A stretch of DNA of 64,000 bases from Solicoccozyma terricola (Eukaryota > Basidiomycota > Tremellomycetes > Filobasidiales > Piskurozymaceae), in NCBI GenBank assembly GCA_001600875.1, contig BCLD01000002.1, forward strand, positions 739,053 to 803,052. Direction: 5' to 3'. A program made the translations under genes and the position numbers. Positions 11,260 to 24,031 of the stretch are shown one piece after another. Position 1 is the stretch's first letter. The number at the start of each line of letters is the position of its first letter. The notes below the pieces were generated by a model that searched no databases, was not told where the DNA came from, and saw only the letters and a program-made list of their open reading frames with translations.

Positions 11260-14200
11260 ATGCCAGACGGTATTATTCTATCCATCATCCTCTTGGTCTC
11301 CTCCTACTTCACGATCAAATACGTTCAATCAAAAGATCAATCACTAGGTGATTTCTTGAACGATTTCATAAATCGTTTATTTCCATCTCCAGATCAACGA
11401 ACAGAGGTGTCACGAGATGATAATGATGAGTTGAAGAAAACGGAAGATGCAGAAAAGAGAGATCGATCTGTTTCGAGAGGAAGACGTCTCAATAGATCGG
11501 GTTCACCAAATGATAGCGGCTTCAGCAGCGCAGATTCACTAATTGGTGATGATGATGATATCTCACTTATCAAGAAAGCTCAAGAGAATAGAGGACAAAG
11601 TTCAAGTTCAAGTTCCAATCATAAAACTTGTTCATCTCATGTCGTTCTTCGAACGAGCAGAAACAGAAAGGTGGGATCAAACAAGAAGCAGAGAGAGACG
11701 AGTTCGGAGGATGAGTTGGAAGCAGAGGTAGAGGAGGTGAAGTTTTTTCCCCTTACTCTCTTTTGGTCATTTCTTTAGTCGCCTTTCTCGGTTAGCGTTT
11801 CAAAGCTGATGAAAGGAGGGAGTGGATTTTCTTTTCCTTTAGGTCAACCAGATGAAGATTTCTGATAAACCCACCGAACAGACTCAAAAATCATCTAAAT
11901 CATCTGGATCATCCGATCCACCTAAATCTTCAAAGGTTGAAAAAACTAAAGGAAAAGAAATCAACTTGACGCTGCTAGACCCAGATTCATCATCACCTAT
12001 CAAGGAAAAGAAGAAGAAACGAAAATCCGATAAAGAAACTGTGAATGATAAGAAGGTAGATAAAAAAGTAGTCGAGAAATTCTCATCAGATTCAGAAAAT
12101 CAATCACCCGAGACACAACGTGAACCATCACCTATCGAACCGAAAGCAAAGGAAAAATCGAAAAAATCCAAGGAATCGACAAAGACGACTACGACGACGA
12201 AGGAAAAGAAGAAAGACTTGCCTGAAAAGGTGAAAAGTGGTGATAGAGTGAAGAAGGAGAAAACGACACGAGGACGAGAGGACGACGACGATGGGAGTGA
12301 TTCACCGTCTGTGGCTATTAAACGCACAAAGTCGAGGACTGTCAGGGATTCCGAAAGGGAGGGGGATGACAAGGGGAAGAAGAGACCGAAAAAACAGTCG
12401 AGGCAAGTTGTTGATTCATCAACAGAGGAGGAGGACGAGGAGGAGGAGGTCAGGGTAAAATCGAGAAAGCAGAGGGCGGTTGACGACCGAGAGGAGGATG
12501 AAAAGGTAAAGCTGAAACGAACCAAGACGAAGGGCTCCACTCCTCCACCGGATCCTACCAATACGAAGGATGCACGACGTGCCAAAGACAAACAATCTCC
12601 AAGGCGGGAACAAGAAGTCGTTGATTCTCTCGAAGATCAATCGTCAGGGGACATCGATGACGGAACGGCGGATGAGCCGAGGGAACCACGACGACGGACG
12701 ACGGAACGGAAGGTATCGAATGGTACGAGGACGGTGGAAGGAGCAGGACTCCGGGAACCTCGTTACAGAGACCGCAATGACGCTGGAGTTGACGCCGGGC
12801 AGACCAGATTGAGAAGCAGATCCCGGAGAGTCGATGACCGCTACCAGGAGTCTGATCAATCAGATGGGTTGTACCAGGACCCGAGAGGTTCCACTGCAAG
12901 ACCCTCGCGTCGCGCCGTAGAGTCGAGAAGGAGGAGGGATTTGTATAACGAAGATCAAGAGGACTTGCTACCACCACCGGACACTGCAGCTCCCCGTAGA
13001 CGTGAGGGGTCGGCGGCCAAGCCACCCATGTCTCGCTCCAACCTCGTCGACAAACAGCCCTCTGACACTTCGCCCGGCGACGACAGCTATCGAAGACCAG
13101 TAGAGGCCGGCGTGGAAGAGCTTCGATTGCCCCCCATTGCTGAAAACAAAGGAGTCAATAGCTCCGGTCACGGTAGAAGCAGGCATCCATCTGACGACGC
13201 CAACAAAGGTGAGGATTCCAAAGTTTCCCCGTTAGGGAGGGATTCTGGAGGAAAAGAGAACAGCTCAGAAGTCCCAAAGTCCGACAAACACGACCTTAAA
13301 GATGCAGCGCCACAGGTAGCCGAAAGCAGGGAAAAACTACCCAAGACAAGCAGAGCTCCTCGCAAGCACACCCCTCGGTTGCTAGCTAGTTCAAGCAGCT
13401 CTGATTCGGATACGGTGGCGCCACGCCCAACAAACAAAGGTGCTTCGGGAGGGATAGCGCTCACAGCAGGTAACATAGGTCACCAAAACAACCCTTCGCC
13501 CGGTACAAGACCACCCGCGACAAGCGGAACGAAGATTACACATGTAGGTAGTATGGAAAAGACCACTCCGCGCCAACAGTCATCAAATTCGGACGTCACC
13601 CACCTGCCGACAAGCACTCCACATGTGCCGGAGATTGTTCCGGGGCCTCTGGCCAGCAAGACGCCGTCTCCAAAGAATCATGCGTCAGGCACAGCCACCA
13701 AGGATGGGCCGCCGCCACCCGCGCCGCTCAAAGACAAAGCTCCAACTGTGGTCAAAAGTTCTGCCACGTTGAAGGCGCAACCGCCAACTGATACGGCAGC
13801 ATGTGAGCACATCAAACTTGTGCATCATCGCACTTGGACACTAACATTTATGTTTACTAGCCGGGCCGCGTATGGCCTCCGGGGAAGCCAATATCAAGCC
13901 TCCCAAGACAACCAACGAGAAACCTTCCGCACAGTCTAAGGAGGGCGTTGCGCAGGTAAGGTCCTGTTCAGAAGTCCGGCGTGCCAGTACCTGATCACAC
14001 ACCAAGATATCCTCAGCCCCCCACCACCTCATCCGAACCCACTCAGAAGAACCATGAGAAAGGACGTTCCCAGCTCAATTTACCAGAATCTCCAGCAAGC
14101 CGTCCGTTTGAGAAGACCTCGAAAGATGGTACTTCGAAACAGAACGACTCGCATCTAAGTAGCTCGCATGATCTCAAAGGTAAAATGGCAGTTCCAACTC

Positions 14201-16570
14201 CTTCCGACGTTGGCACAGCCTCCAAAAATGCACCGTCCAAGACGCCACCTACCCGGATTGCAGCCGAAGATTCAGGCTCTTCTACGCCGATCCCAAAGCT
14301 AAACCATCCCGACAAAGCGAAAATAACCCAAGTACCGTCTCGCACACCTGTGGCTACAGACTCAGCACCTGCAACAAAGCTGCAAGTCAAACCTACAGAG
14401 TCGGACCGGTCGACGAACGCTTCTAACAATGTTCCGCCTGCTATTCCACCGTCTGTTAACCGTAAAAAGGATGAGAATGCCAAGGTATCATCTATCCCGC
14501 CTGTGCCTGCTGCCGCAAAATCAGATCTACCAACATCTCCTAGCGGGATCCCTCAAGCTGACATTTTCTCTGACAACCCCCTCGAGGGTAACAACGGAAA
14601 GGCATCTGCAAATGTACGAAGGAAACCTACAGTTAAAGCCAAGCCAGAAAAACTTTCCGGCAAGCCTGTGCAACATATCCCCGCCTCTTCAGAAACCCTC
14701 AGCCCCAGGCTACCCACTAAGAAACAGTCCAGTACGGTTGAGGCAGCTGCAGCAGAGTCGCCAGCCAAGAAGATAAATAACATCAAACAGGACACAGGTA
14801 CATTCACGAAAAATCTACCTCCCGACGAGTCCCAGGGCAAAGCTTCGGCAGCTATTGATGGTGAGTTGACTTATTATTCCACAACGCCGTGCTCATGTAT
14901 GTTGTAGGATTCCCAGCTGCCGGGGGTGCTTCAGATCCGGTATCACTTCCGGTGAAACGTCCAAAACTCGAGAATACAGAGGAGAGAATTAGAGCGGAGC
15001 TGGACAAGACAGGACTCAATTCCCCAACTGCAATCAGGGATTTTCTCGAAAAAGCCAGAATCAACAAACATGATGCTCCTAGAGTAAATTCCACAATCAT
15101 AGAACAACTGAATGGCCTGGAGGCGGCAATTACGGAGAAGGGAAAAAGTGATCGAGGGAAAGGATTGCGTAAGTGGACAACATTGAAGGGAAGCCTCAGA
15201 CGGCAACAATACTGACCACAATTTGAAACCATTCCAGACTCAAAATCCACGAATAACCCCCTCGCTAAGGATACATTCCCCCGTCAAATGGGACCTACTC
15301 TTATAGCACATAATGAGGCATCTACTAGCAGAAGGAAGAAGGCGGAGCAGGCGGCAAAGGAAAAGAAAAAGAACAAGAAAAACCTAGAGGAAGCCGTCGC
15401 TGTTCAGAATCCGGAAGCAGCATCTCACCTTGATGATGACCCTGCCCAGGAAGACGTGAAATCCAGAAAGAGGTCCGAAGACGATGACGAGGGAGAAGAG
15501 GATTCTCCGGTCCGAGGCTCCCGCAAGCGCGAAAGAACAAGGAAGACAGGAGGTCAAGATCAGACTGGAACATTTGATGACGCACCAAGAGAAAGGAGTG
15601 GACAGAGGCAAAACATCAGTCACAAGAAAAGGAGGGGGAGGTCTCCAGATAGAAGCAGAAGTGAAAACGAATCTGAGTCCGATCCAAACTTCTCTTACGA
15701 CGTTGTTGATGAACCGTCGCTGTCATGGATGGAGAGATGGAGATGTATCAAACATCACTGGACAGAAAGCATCATCCTTTCCTTGCTTATCGTCGTTTAC
15801 TTGTTGATCTTCATAGGGGCTCAAGGGATGATATCGTTCCTAATGACTGAAGGCGCTTCAGGAGGATTTGCACCAAACGTTGAGTCGATCATTCTAGAAG
15901 GAAACGATCGACTTCAGTGTTTACATCCACCGCTGGTGGGTTAAATAAAGGGTTGCTACAGATGGCATCCAAGGCGGGGATTGGACCGGGTGTGATGGCG
16001 ATCGTCATTCTTCACCTGCTTTACTTGATTGGACCAAGTATCATGTTCTATCTTTTACACCGGATTTCCACTAGCGTCATTGAAACGGAATCCGAGGAAG
16101 TAAAGGAAGAAGACAAGTCTGAAGGAATTTTACCTTCCCTTCGGTCATTGATGTTCAGAGATATTCCGGCTGCTATCCTCGGATGCATCCCATGGAGGAA
16201 AATGTGGAGAGTCCTAAGGAAGACTAAGCTTGTCGGTTGGACTCGTATCTTCTCCTTTTTCGGCCTCATCTCAGTCATCGTACTTGTTGGAAGACAGCTT
16301 CAAAGTATGACTGTTATCTTACAAGGCCTTAAAGCAAGCGATGTCATGATGGGTGGGAATCTAACAGATGTTCAAGCCACGCAACGATTATACACTTCCG
16401 TACTGGAGGAAATGGGCGATAGTGCTGGATTGAATGTGATTGTTGTTTCCCAGTTGGCGTGGTTGACTTTTGGTGGAGCGTTCTTTTACTTTCTATTCCG
16501 GTTATTGGAAGCACCTCTGACCATCAAGGGGGATGCCGAAGATCCTGTGGATCCTGTGAATGTGGTGTAG
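11260..16570 (+). CDS. Large Lys/Ser-rich multi-pass membrane protein of unknown function
   Basis: The start at 11260 (MPDGIILSIILLVSSYFTIK) gives an N-terminal membrane anchor. Exon edges are well supported: 11260-11736, 11843-13802, 13861-13955, 14017-14860, 14908-15168, 15238 to about 15,878-15,935, and 15962-16570. About 1,400 residues of charged, low-complexity sequence follow the anchor (KKKKRK, DEDE, SSSSS and RSR tracts). Four hydrophobic segments then come: SIILSLLIVVYLLIFIGAQG, MAIVILHLLYLIGPSIMFYL, RIFSFFGLISVIVLV and LTFGGAFFYFLFRLL. The stop is at 16568-16570. The shape suggests a nuclear-envelope or ER protein whose long disordered part faces one side, but this is inference. The join between the last two exons is unresolved (see findings). 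Confidence 0.75.
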
Positions 16571-16580
16571 GTGACATGTG

Positions 16581-16621
16581 GGTGGCGGTGGCGGTGGCGG
16601 TGGCGGTGGCGGTGGCGGTGG
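16581..16621 (+). repeat. GGTGGC hexanucleotide tandem repeat
   Basis: About seven perfect copies of GGTGGC directly after the stop codon of the membrane-protein gene, in the 186-base gap before the NOL8-like gene. Confidence 0.9.
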
Positions 16622-16634
16622 CGAAAAATATACA

Positions 16635-16644
16635 TGACGTGTCA
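16635..16644. promoter_or_regulatory. CRE-like decamer TGACGTGTCA
   Basis: Lies 113 bases upstream of the NOL8-like start codon. The same decamer occurs at 44759-44768 upstream of kinesin and, inverted, at 10955-10964. A CCACGTGG box follows at about 16664. Confidence 0.4.
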
Positions 16645-16756
16645 CGGTGCAAATTCACATTCAACCACGTGGAACGGTCCAACTAATTTCAAACGACCAG
16701 CTAGTACAGACTGGGACAGGTATAAATCTACTTCGACCAGTCCATTCCCATCCATC

Positions 16757-19436
16757 ATGACCACAACTGCTGGCGAGGCCGTTACAAAGCGTCTCCATAT
16801 CGCCGGTCTCACGCCAGCTATCAAACCTGAAGATCTTGCTGAACGTTTCAGTCGTTATGGTGTAGTGGAAGGGGTGGAAAATGTCGGTGTGGATGGCTTA
16901 GGTCAGTGATTTCGATACTCCGACAGTCGACGTCTCAGTTCTAACGGAGTGTGGTTATACAGGACAACCGAGGACATTCGCATTCTTGACTATTAAAACG
17001 ACACAACAGAACTTGACAAAGTGCTTGAATACCATGCAAGGATCCATGTGGAGAGGAGCCAAATTGAAGATCGGCGAGGCAAAGACGAAGTGGGACAAAC
17101 GGTATGTGTTGTGTCACACATGTTAATACCATCTTCCTCAATTGATCCTGATCCGTATCCCAGATTGGAAGTCGAAAGGAATCCATCCTTGGCTCCTCCT
17201 CTCAACGAGAAACAATTGCACAAACTCACTCTCAAAAAACGAAAGGCCAAGAAAATGGCTCTAGCGAAGTGTAATGGAACTCAATTGGCGGATATGAAAC
17301 CTATTGGTGCAGGTGTTCTCGGGAAGAGAAAGGTGGGATTCTAAAACAAACGACACGACTATAACCGATGACAAATCGAAGCTCATTTCTTCTGTACACC
17401 TTCAACCCATCTTATAGCATTGGAAACTAACGGATGAGGGAACTCTCCTACGACCGATCTACACCAGACCTACGCATCCTCTCACTACACCAACTACTCT
17501 CCCCGACATCTCCTCCTCCACCGCTCCACTACCTCTCACCAGACGACACAAGCCGTCCACGAAACGAGGACGTCCTATGCTGATTCGACGTGTGAAACGA
17601 GCATATCTAGATCCGACGAGATGGGGAGCACGTCATTTAACTGATGAAGATCTTGTCACTTCTGATGAAGGAGAACAATTCAGAGATGGGAATTGGACGT
17701 GGATCCCGGTGAATGATGTTGAGAAGGAAGTGGATATCGAAGGTCGATGGGAATACAAACAAGGAGAAGTGGTCAAGTTTGTTGAAGAGGTCAAGAACAA
17801 GAGAAGGAGGGTGGAGGATGTTTTGAATGCAATTCCGATGAGGGACAGGGTTTTCGTCGATGAGGTCGTCGTTCGTGCAAAGGGAGTAGTAGAGGGGGAG
17901 CGGGACGAGGAGATGGAATTGAGCGACATGGATGACGATGATGAGTTGTGGGGTGGTTTGCCTGCCCCAGACGTCGGAGAGGATGCGGATAATGCCTTGT
18001 TCCCTGTACGGAAGGAACAAGTTCCCCCTAGGAAGAAGGCTGTGATCATCGCGCCAAAATTGAAACAACTGGAACCGCTTGTGGTGGATCAAATAGAAGT
18101 CGAGGAGGATTCCTTGTCAACGACCTCGGATGACACAGACGACCTTTTTGCGAACGTTCCTGTCATTGATGTCCCCGGATCTCCACTGTTCGGACCGCGA
18201 TCGCCCCTGTCGATTTCTTCTGTCCTCCCAATCGAGGCTTCGGTGGCCCCCTTCTCTCCGCTTTCTTCGTTCGCCTCCGCAACTTCTTCACAGGATGGAG
18301 ATAGCTCGTCAGACTTTGAGTTTGTGGGAGCCATCCCACCACCTCCGGGAGAGGTCGGGTTTACCGAATTTGTGCAGAATGAGAGGCAGAAGGGGTTGGA
18401 GGTTTTGAAGTCATTTGGCATAGATGCTGGAGCATCCGAGACTGAAGAGGTTATCACTGCGGAAGACATTCTTGCAAGTCCGATCATCAACGTCAGCACA
18501 TCACCGGCGCTGCCCACCACAGTCTCTCCAGCCATGGTAAAGGGAGCGGCAGCTGGAGAAACGAGCTCTGGCTCTGATAAATCTGGGTCCTCATCATCTT
18601 CATCCGACGAAGATGGGTCCCATGGTGATGCTCCACCGTCAGGGGAGAAAGAGACGACCGCACCTAACGACTCAGCAGGTGCTTCCGGTGGATCCGGAGG
18701 CTCGGGTGATGACTCGACCGAAGAGAATAACGAGGATGGGGGTGATTCGGAGACCTCGGGATCGGAGTCGGATTCGGATGACAGCGATAGTGATAGTGAG
18801 GATGAAGACGAGGATATGGAGAAGGGATCGAGTGAACGACCGGGTCCAGCCAAGGTCTCGACATTGAAGGATATGTTCGCTGGACAGCAATCGGGAGAAG
18901 GTGAGTAAGGGGGGTTTTGGACTGTATTCACCTTACTGACATCCCCTGACCTCCAGCCGGCTTCTCCCTTCTTTCCGGTCTTGATGTGGAACTCGACACT
19001 GAGATGGCACCGATCGGCCAGGCTGCACCGGCACCATCCAGGGCCTACCACGAGGCGGCGCCTGAGCCTCTTCCTGTCCTGGCTCCGCTAAATCAGACCA
19101 AGTCGTCTTTCAACCCGGATGGATCCATTCCTCTGTTCTTCCCCGTACTGAAGATTGCTGAGGCCAGCGGGAGTCGAGGTAGGGGTGCCCCGAGTTTGCT
19201 TGATGAGATGCAAGGGGAGGGATTCAAGGGGTTCTGGAAGCAGGAAACTGAGTGAGTGATTGTGTAGCGCAGCCTTTCTCCGCACCACAAGCTGACCTTG
19301 AGCGCCCTCCAGCGAACAAATGACCGAGGCATGGAACAAGGATAAGCTTGAGCTAACCCGCGAGTACAAGAAACGTCATCGTGAAGCTGTCAAACGACGG
19401 AAGCGAGGGAGGATGGATTTGCTCGATGACGAATAG
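16757..19436 (+). CDS. NOL8-like nucleolar RRM protein
   Basis: RNA-binding protein with one N-terminal RRM. The start at 16757 reads MTTTAGEAVTKRLHIAGLTP (RNP2-like strand RLHIAGL). After an intron comes GQPRTFAFLTIKTTQQNLTK (RNP1-like), then WRGAKLKIGEAKTKWDKR. A basic region (LHKLTLKKRKAKKMALAK) and WTWIPVNDVEKEVDIEGRW follow. Then comes a long acidic Ser/Asp/Glu section and a conserved-looking C-terminus: GLDVELD, SIPLFFPVLK, FWKQE, then AWNKDKLELTREYKKRHREA. The RRM plus this C-terminal pattern match NOL8-type proteins involved in ribosome biogenesis. Introns: 16902-16962, 17102-17163, 17333-17417, about 18900-18957 and about 19253-19312. Stop TAG at 19434-19436. Confidence 0.82.
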
Positions 19437-19626
19437 GAGGATACGGTCGTTGGGGTTCTATCTGCCTGCTGATCATGTATTGGTATTCTTGAGAATCCCA
19501 GAGAGGAGTAACACATTATTATATGGTCTATCTATTTTGCGGTAGGCTTTCCTTCCTTGAATACAGTGATTCTATTTGAGAACGATATATCGTACGGGAA
19601 CGCAACTCGACCACAGCCCCCATCCT

Positions 19627-21964
19627 TTATTCCGACGCAGGGTTCACTTTCGTCTCCCTACTGTTAACCGTTGCCAACACCTCGGCACTCTTCTGTGGCC
19701 TATAGAAGGCGAGGACAAGCAATCCGGTCAAAGCCATCCAAGCCAATAGGAACCAGAATCCGTATTGCGTGCCACGCCATTCTGCGAGGTTTCCATCGAC
19801 GAGACTATAGAGACCTGCCTGAACGGAGAGACCGATGACGGCGCCGATTTGGAGAGCCACTTGGAGGAGGGCACCAGCGACGCCAGATGCCTCTGGTGGG
19901 ACCGCTTGGACGATTGCGACGTTGAGAGCGAGGAAGGTGATGCTGGGGGAGGAGGGGGGGGGGGGGATTAAACATCTTGGCAGGAAATCAACCACCCATC
20001 TCTTCATACTCACCAAACACCGAAACTACCAATCGCAAACCCCGTGAAGATGAACTTCCAGTAATCTGAACCCATACCACCATTGCTGAATATGACGAGG
20101 ATGGTTCCCACAACGGCGACTGTGTGGTATGACCCAATGTAAGGTTAGTGATTGCTACCCTCATCGAGATCAGAAGGGGGGAGGGGGGGGGGGGGGGGGA
20201 CGGAACTCACGAAGCTGACCACCAATCATCGTCCACTTGGGTTTCCTCAGCATCACAGGGATGACTTGAACGATTGTTCCAGCGACAAGACCGGCGATAC
20301 CTTCGGGTAACAATCTAGCCGACACCAAAATCGGTGTCAACCCGTGAACGACTTGCCAATAGTTGCTCAATCCCAACTGAGTCGTTCCCCAGAACATGTA
20401 AGGCGCCAATCTGTAGAACGGTTGTCAGATCGTTCCATTTTCATCAGCCTCCTGTGATCACACCACCCATCCGAAGCAAATCAAGAGGAGGAAACCACGT
20501 ACGCTGAGAAAGCCAATAATGGCAAATTCGGTAATCTCCAAACACCCATAGGTAGCAACGCCTTGTCATCGGGTAAAGTTCTCTCCCATAGGAAGAACGC
20601 GACGAACATGAATACCGAGATGAGGAATGGAGCTAAGAATTGAGCAGATTTCCATCCTTGAGTTGTACCACCTGTCAGAACAAACACACGCCCCAGCCAT
20701 CAGTCTCCACATAAAAGACCACACATCAATCCCCCAACACACATCAAACTCACTAGTCAACCCCAAAATGAACAATAACAAACATCCAGTCAACAATCCA
20801 ACACCAACCACATCCAACCTTTGGAATTTTGTAAATTCACTCTCCCTCTTTGGTGTTGTAGCTTTCGGCATCATTAAGAATCCAATACCAGCTGCGAGTA
20901 GAGCTACGATAGCTAAGAATCGGAATAACCATCTCCATGATGCGAGTGCGAAGACACCGCCTCTGTAGATTTTTTTTTTTCAATGATTCAGATAAGTGGA
21001 TGTGCCCGTCACAGGAACTTTGGTTCCAAAAGCAGTATCAGAAAAGATGGGAAGACGTACAGAACAACACCGATACTATTCGCCACTGCACCTGCTAATC
21101 CTAAAGCCGCCAACGCCATTTGCTGTTCAGCCTTGTTAGTGAACAGGTGGACGATGAGATGACTGTTGGATTTTGAAAATAAATCATCTGTTAGCTGATG
21201 ATGCGAGCTGGGGTATATGAAGAGAGAAAACCCCCCCGGGGGGGGGGGGGGACTTACTACGCTGATGGGATTGTCAAAGCTCCACAAATGCCTTGCAACG
21301 CACGAATAACCAAGAACCCAAATTTATTCGATACTATGTCCCGTTCCCCCCGCCGCCCAAACAACCATATCAGTCCGTGTGCGTTTTACCTTTTTGACAC
21401 CACAATCCAAAGATGGCCAACGACCTACCGAATGACAGGACAAGCATCAAAATACCTAGACATGCTAATCCACCTTCGAATAACCATTGTGCTGGGTATA
21501 AATCTGCAAGACGACCTGCGAACAGCATGAATGAAGCAAATGTCATGCTATACGCTGTGATGCTATGTAAAACAAAACGAGAAGGAGGAGCATCAGCGTC
21601 GTTTGTCCCTCGATCGTCTCAAACCCCGTCTTCTCTGCTCCTGTTGCATATAAACTCACATCCAAGTGATATTCCCCGCTGTCAATCCTAAATCCTGACT
21701 GATTTCCTCTGTAGTAGTCAACAAAGCACTAACATTCACCGTATCCAACGCTGTTGCAAGACTGAATACAGCGAGGAGGATATACCTCCTAGCAGGGGAT
21801 ACATCGAATGGTGAGTGATGATTGGTATCACCATTCTTAGTGGTCGGAGCAGCCTTCTCGAGTTCGGATTGAGTGGGAGTTGGAGATTCAATGAGGGTTT
21901 GAGAAGGGGAGTGGGGTCTGGATGCGTCGATGTGGTTTGGTGGTGTTGGTGTTGTTGTGGACAT
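19627..21964 (-). CDS. MFS drug efflux transporter (ATR1-like)
   Basis: Proton-coupled exporter of the plasma membrane, by family. The start at 21964 gives MSTTTPTPPNHIDASRPHSP and a Ser/Pro/Thr-rich cytosolic tail. An in-frame ATG at 22027 is an alternative. Membrane segments begin at RRYILLAVFSLATALDTVNV. The next exons give ITAYSMTFASFMLFAGRLAD, continuing LYPAQW (MFS motif A-like GRLADLYP), FLVIRALQGICGALTIPSA, LAALGLAGAVANSIGVVLY, then FLAPFLISVFMFVAFFLWER and RLLPEGIAGLVAGTIVQVIP. The last exon is AIVQAVPPEASGVAGALLQV onward, with stop at 19627. At least eight introns, three of them with G runs (19959-19968, about 20185-20199, and a C7G14 block at 21231-21251). Confidence 0.88.
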
Positions 21965-22265
21965 GGTTGGGGAATGTGGAAGAGTGTATACCGGGGTGGG
22001 GGAATGAAATCGAAAGTCCAGATCCAAACAGCTTGTTTGTCTGTGTTATTATATCCACATACAATCAATCGGCATCTACCATCGCTGCAAAACTTCCACG
22101 ACTCTCTCATTATTCATCCACGGGTGCCTTTGGGTGCAACTCCGAACTGTTTTCGTTCGTTCACCGAGGGCGAGGCCATGTGCTGTTCGACGCATTTCGA
22201 TCCAGAACCATGACTGATGATTATGGGATCGAATTTTCCAAAAAAAAATGAAATAAATAACAAGG

Positions 22266-22478
22266 TTACGTCACCCAACTGGTCCCGCGCTCGATCCCCG
22301 CCTTGTCCGCCACACCGTGTGCGTGTACGCCCACCGTGAGATTGTCCACGTGAGACTGTAACTCTTGGCACAACTCGGGGATGGTTTGCCACTCGGCCAC
22401 TGTGACCTCCACCACCGGCACCCGAGCTGAAATCTGAGCATCGGGGTTAGTAGCGCTTCGTTCGTCATTCGGCACCAA
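22266..22478 (-). CDS. Possible small gene or 3' exon, unknown
   Basis: Open frame ending ...VVEVTVAEWQTIPELCQELQ and HVDNLTVGVHAHGVADKAGI, with stop at 22266. A good 3' splice site (TACTAAC followed by CTCAG) sits inside the frame just before ISARVPVVEV, so this could be the last exon of a short gene whose first exon lies before about 22500. I could not place that exon. Unknown family. Confidence 0.3.
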   Translation of the reverse strand: MVPNDERSATNPDAQISARVPVVEVTVAEWQTIPELCQELQSHVDNLTVGVHAHGVADKAGIERGTSWVT

Positions 22479-22684
22479 GCTCTAGTGATCTCCGACCTTG
22501 CCCTCCTTTTCTTATCATGCGAACCAAGCTCTTAAAAGAAGCGAGATCCTTATGAGAAGCTTGCCCTATGGCAGGATGTTGACTTGGAACCCGGATTGGG
22601 GAAGGGAGGGTTCAGTGGACTATGCTTTGTTCCAAGATCATCATCACATATCCCTCCTTCACTTGAAACAGCCAGTACAAATCT

Positions 22685-23480
22685 ATGTCGTCACAAGAGT
22701 CTCTTGCACCATCCGGGTCGTCTCTTGACACCCTGTCCCTTCTAACAGAAGACGACGGATTATGGGCAGTTCCTCCGCGTGGGTTAAGTGAACAGTGGTC
22801 CCATGCTGAGGATGAGAATGGAAGTGCTTCTGGCGAGAGGACTCCCCGGACATTCGCCGACCTCGACCTCTCATCGGATCCAATCGACGACGATATGGAC
22901 TCGGAGAATGATCGCTCTGGTGTTACTACTCCTCGGCCTACTCGCAGTAAGCCCTTGCAACCCTCACTCCAAAGGGCTTACTTTGAGATTTTGTGCTTGT
23001 TGAAACGTTTGGGGGACGTAATAATTGACGATCAGGGTAAGCATGTTATCACAGTCAACGAGAAAGTCATTGCTGCGAGGGCAGAAACGTATTGTATTAC
23101 ACTATGTGATCAACTGGATAAAATGGAGGTATGCATCGAAATACTTGACCCTTTGTTTCAAGAGTAAGATGGATGTACCTTTTACTGACAAACTTCTCCA
23201 CACAAATCGGTTGCAATGCTTGCTACGATAGAGAGAATTACCTAAAGGTGCCCTGCTACCTCCGATAGACAGAAAGGACATCGAAGACCCTCGAGAAATG
23301 AGTGTGATCATCCATCGAATAAAGGAATCGAAAGATGGATTACAGAAGGAAACTTCGGATTTCTACATGAGGGTCGAATATAGAAATATAATCCTGGACC
23401 TTGAATGGTTGTCATCAATTGACATACTATCTCGCGTAAACGACAAAGACGGGGACGAGCAAATCACGAAATCAGGATGA
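22685..23480 (+). CDS. Hypothetical protein, 230 aa, two exons
   Basis: Exon 1 is 22685-23128 (MSSQESLAPSGSSLDTLSLL ... DQLDKME). Intron 23129-23231 has donor GTATGC and acceptor GATAG. Exon 2 is 23232-23480 (RELPKGALLPPIDRKDIEDP ... DGDEQITKSG). The frame is kept across the splice. The first about 95 residues are Ser/Asp/Glu-rich and look disordered. The rest (LQRAYFEILCLLKRLGDVII onward) looks helical and may form a coiled coil. No family recognised; a small structural subunit of a complex is possible but unproven. Confidence 0.65.
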
Positions 23481-24031
23481 AATCGTAATGTGACGAACCG
23501 CGTCCAAAGTTCAACTGCTTCAGTATGAATTCAAGCACAATCGATGAGTAAGTGACGATTTCTAGATATTAGGTGGTCAGATGACCCACCTACAGAGGTC
23601 GCTAGGAAGATACAGGAAGCTTGGGGCTGTTTAGTGTCAAGGAGGTCGCTTGAAATTCTCTCTCTTTGCGGTCTTTGAGCGATATTTTGAGCACTTGGTA
23701 TATATACAATCATCAACTATGCTGAGAAAAGACCCACGTCTAAGCCGATAGGGGTGCCCCACTTGGTCCTCTAGCTGGAATAATCACGGGTTGAGGGATT
23801 TGGGGTCCATAGAATTTGCCCACGTAGTCGTTGCCACCGACGGAAATATTTGCCACCGAACTGTTTATTCCGCGGAATGTAATTAGCCGGATGCGCCAAG
23901 CCGGAACACAGCCCGAGACCGACTCCATCGTCATCCCCGTCGGAGCAGTGTGGGTCGTCGTCCACAACATCATCCCCATCACCACCACCAGCAGCCACAC
24001 ACACCATCACACTCACCCTCACAATACAACA
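23481..24031. other. Intergenic region, no gene seen
   Basis: Holds the 3' end of the 230-aa gene and the promoter and leader of the vWA gene. The 40 bases before the ATG at 24032 are CA-rich without G, like other leaders here. Short minus-strand frames lack splice signals or composition that would support them. Confidence 0.5.

Noticed and set aside
12100..12640. Minus-strand ORFs of over 100 aa opposite the Lys-rich protein
   Set aside because: They mirror Ser/Lys/Glu low-complexity codons of the real gene and give Ser/Phe-rich nonsense.
18089..19051. 320-aa minus-strand ORF opposite the NOL8-like gene
   Set aside because: Shadow of the acidic Ser/Asp/Glu section; it overlaps well-supported exons on the + strand.
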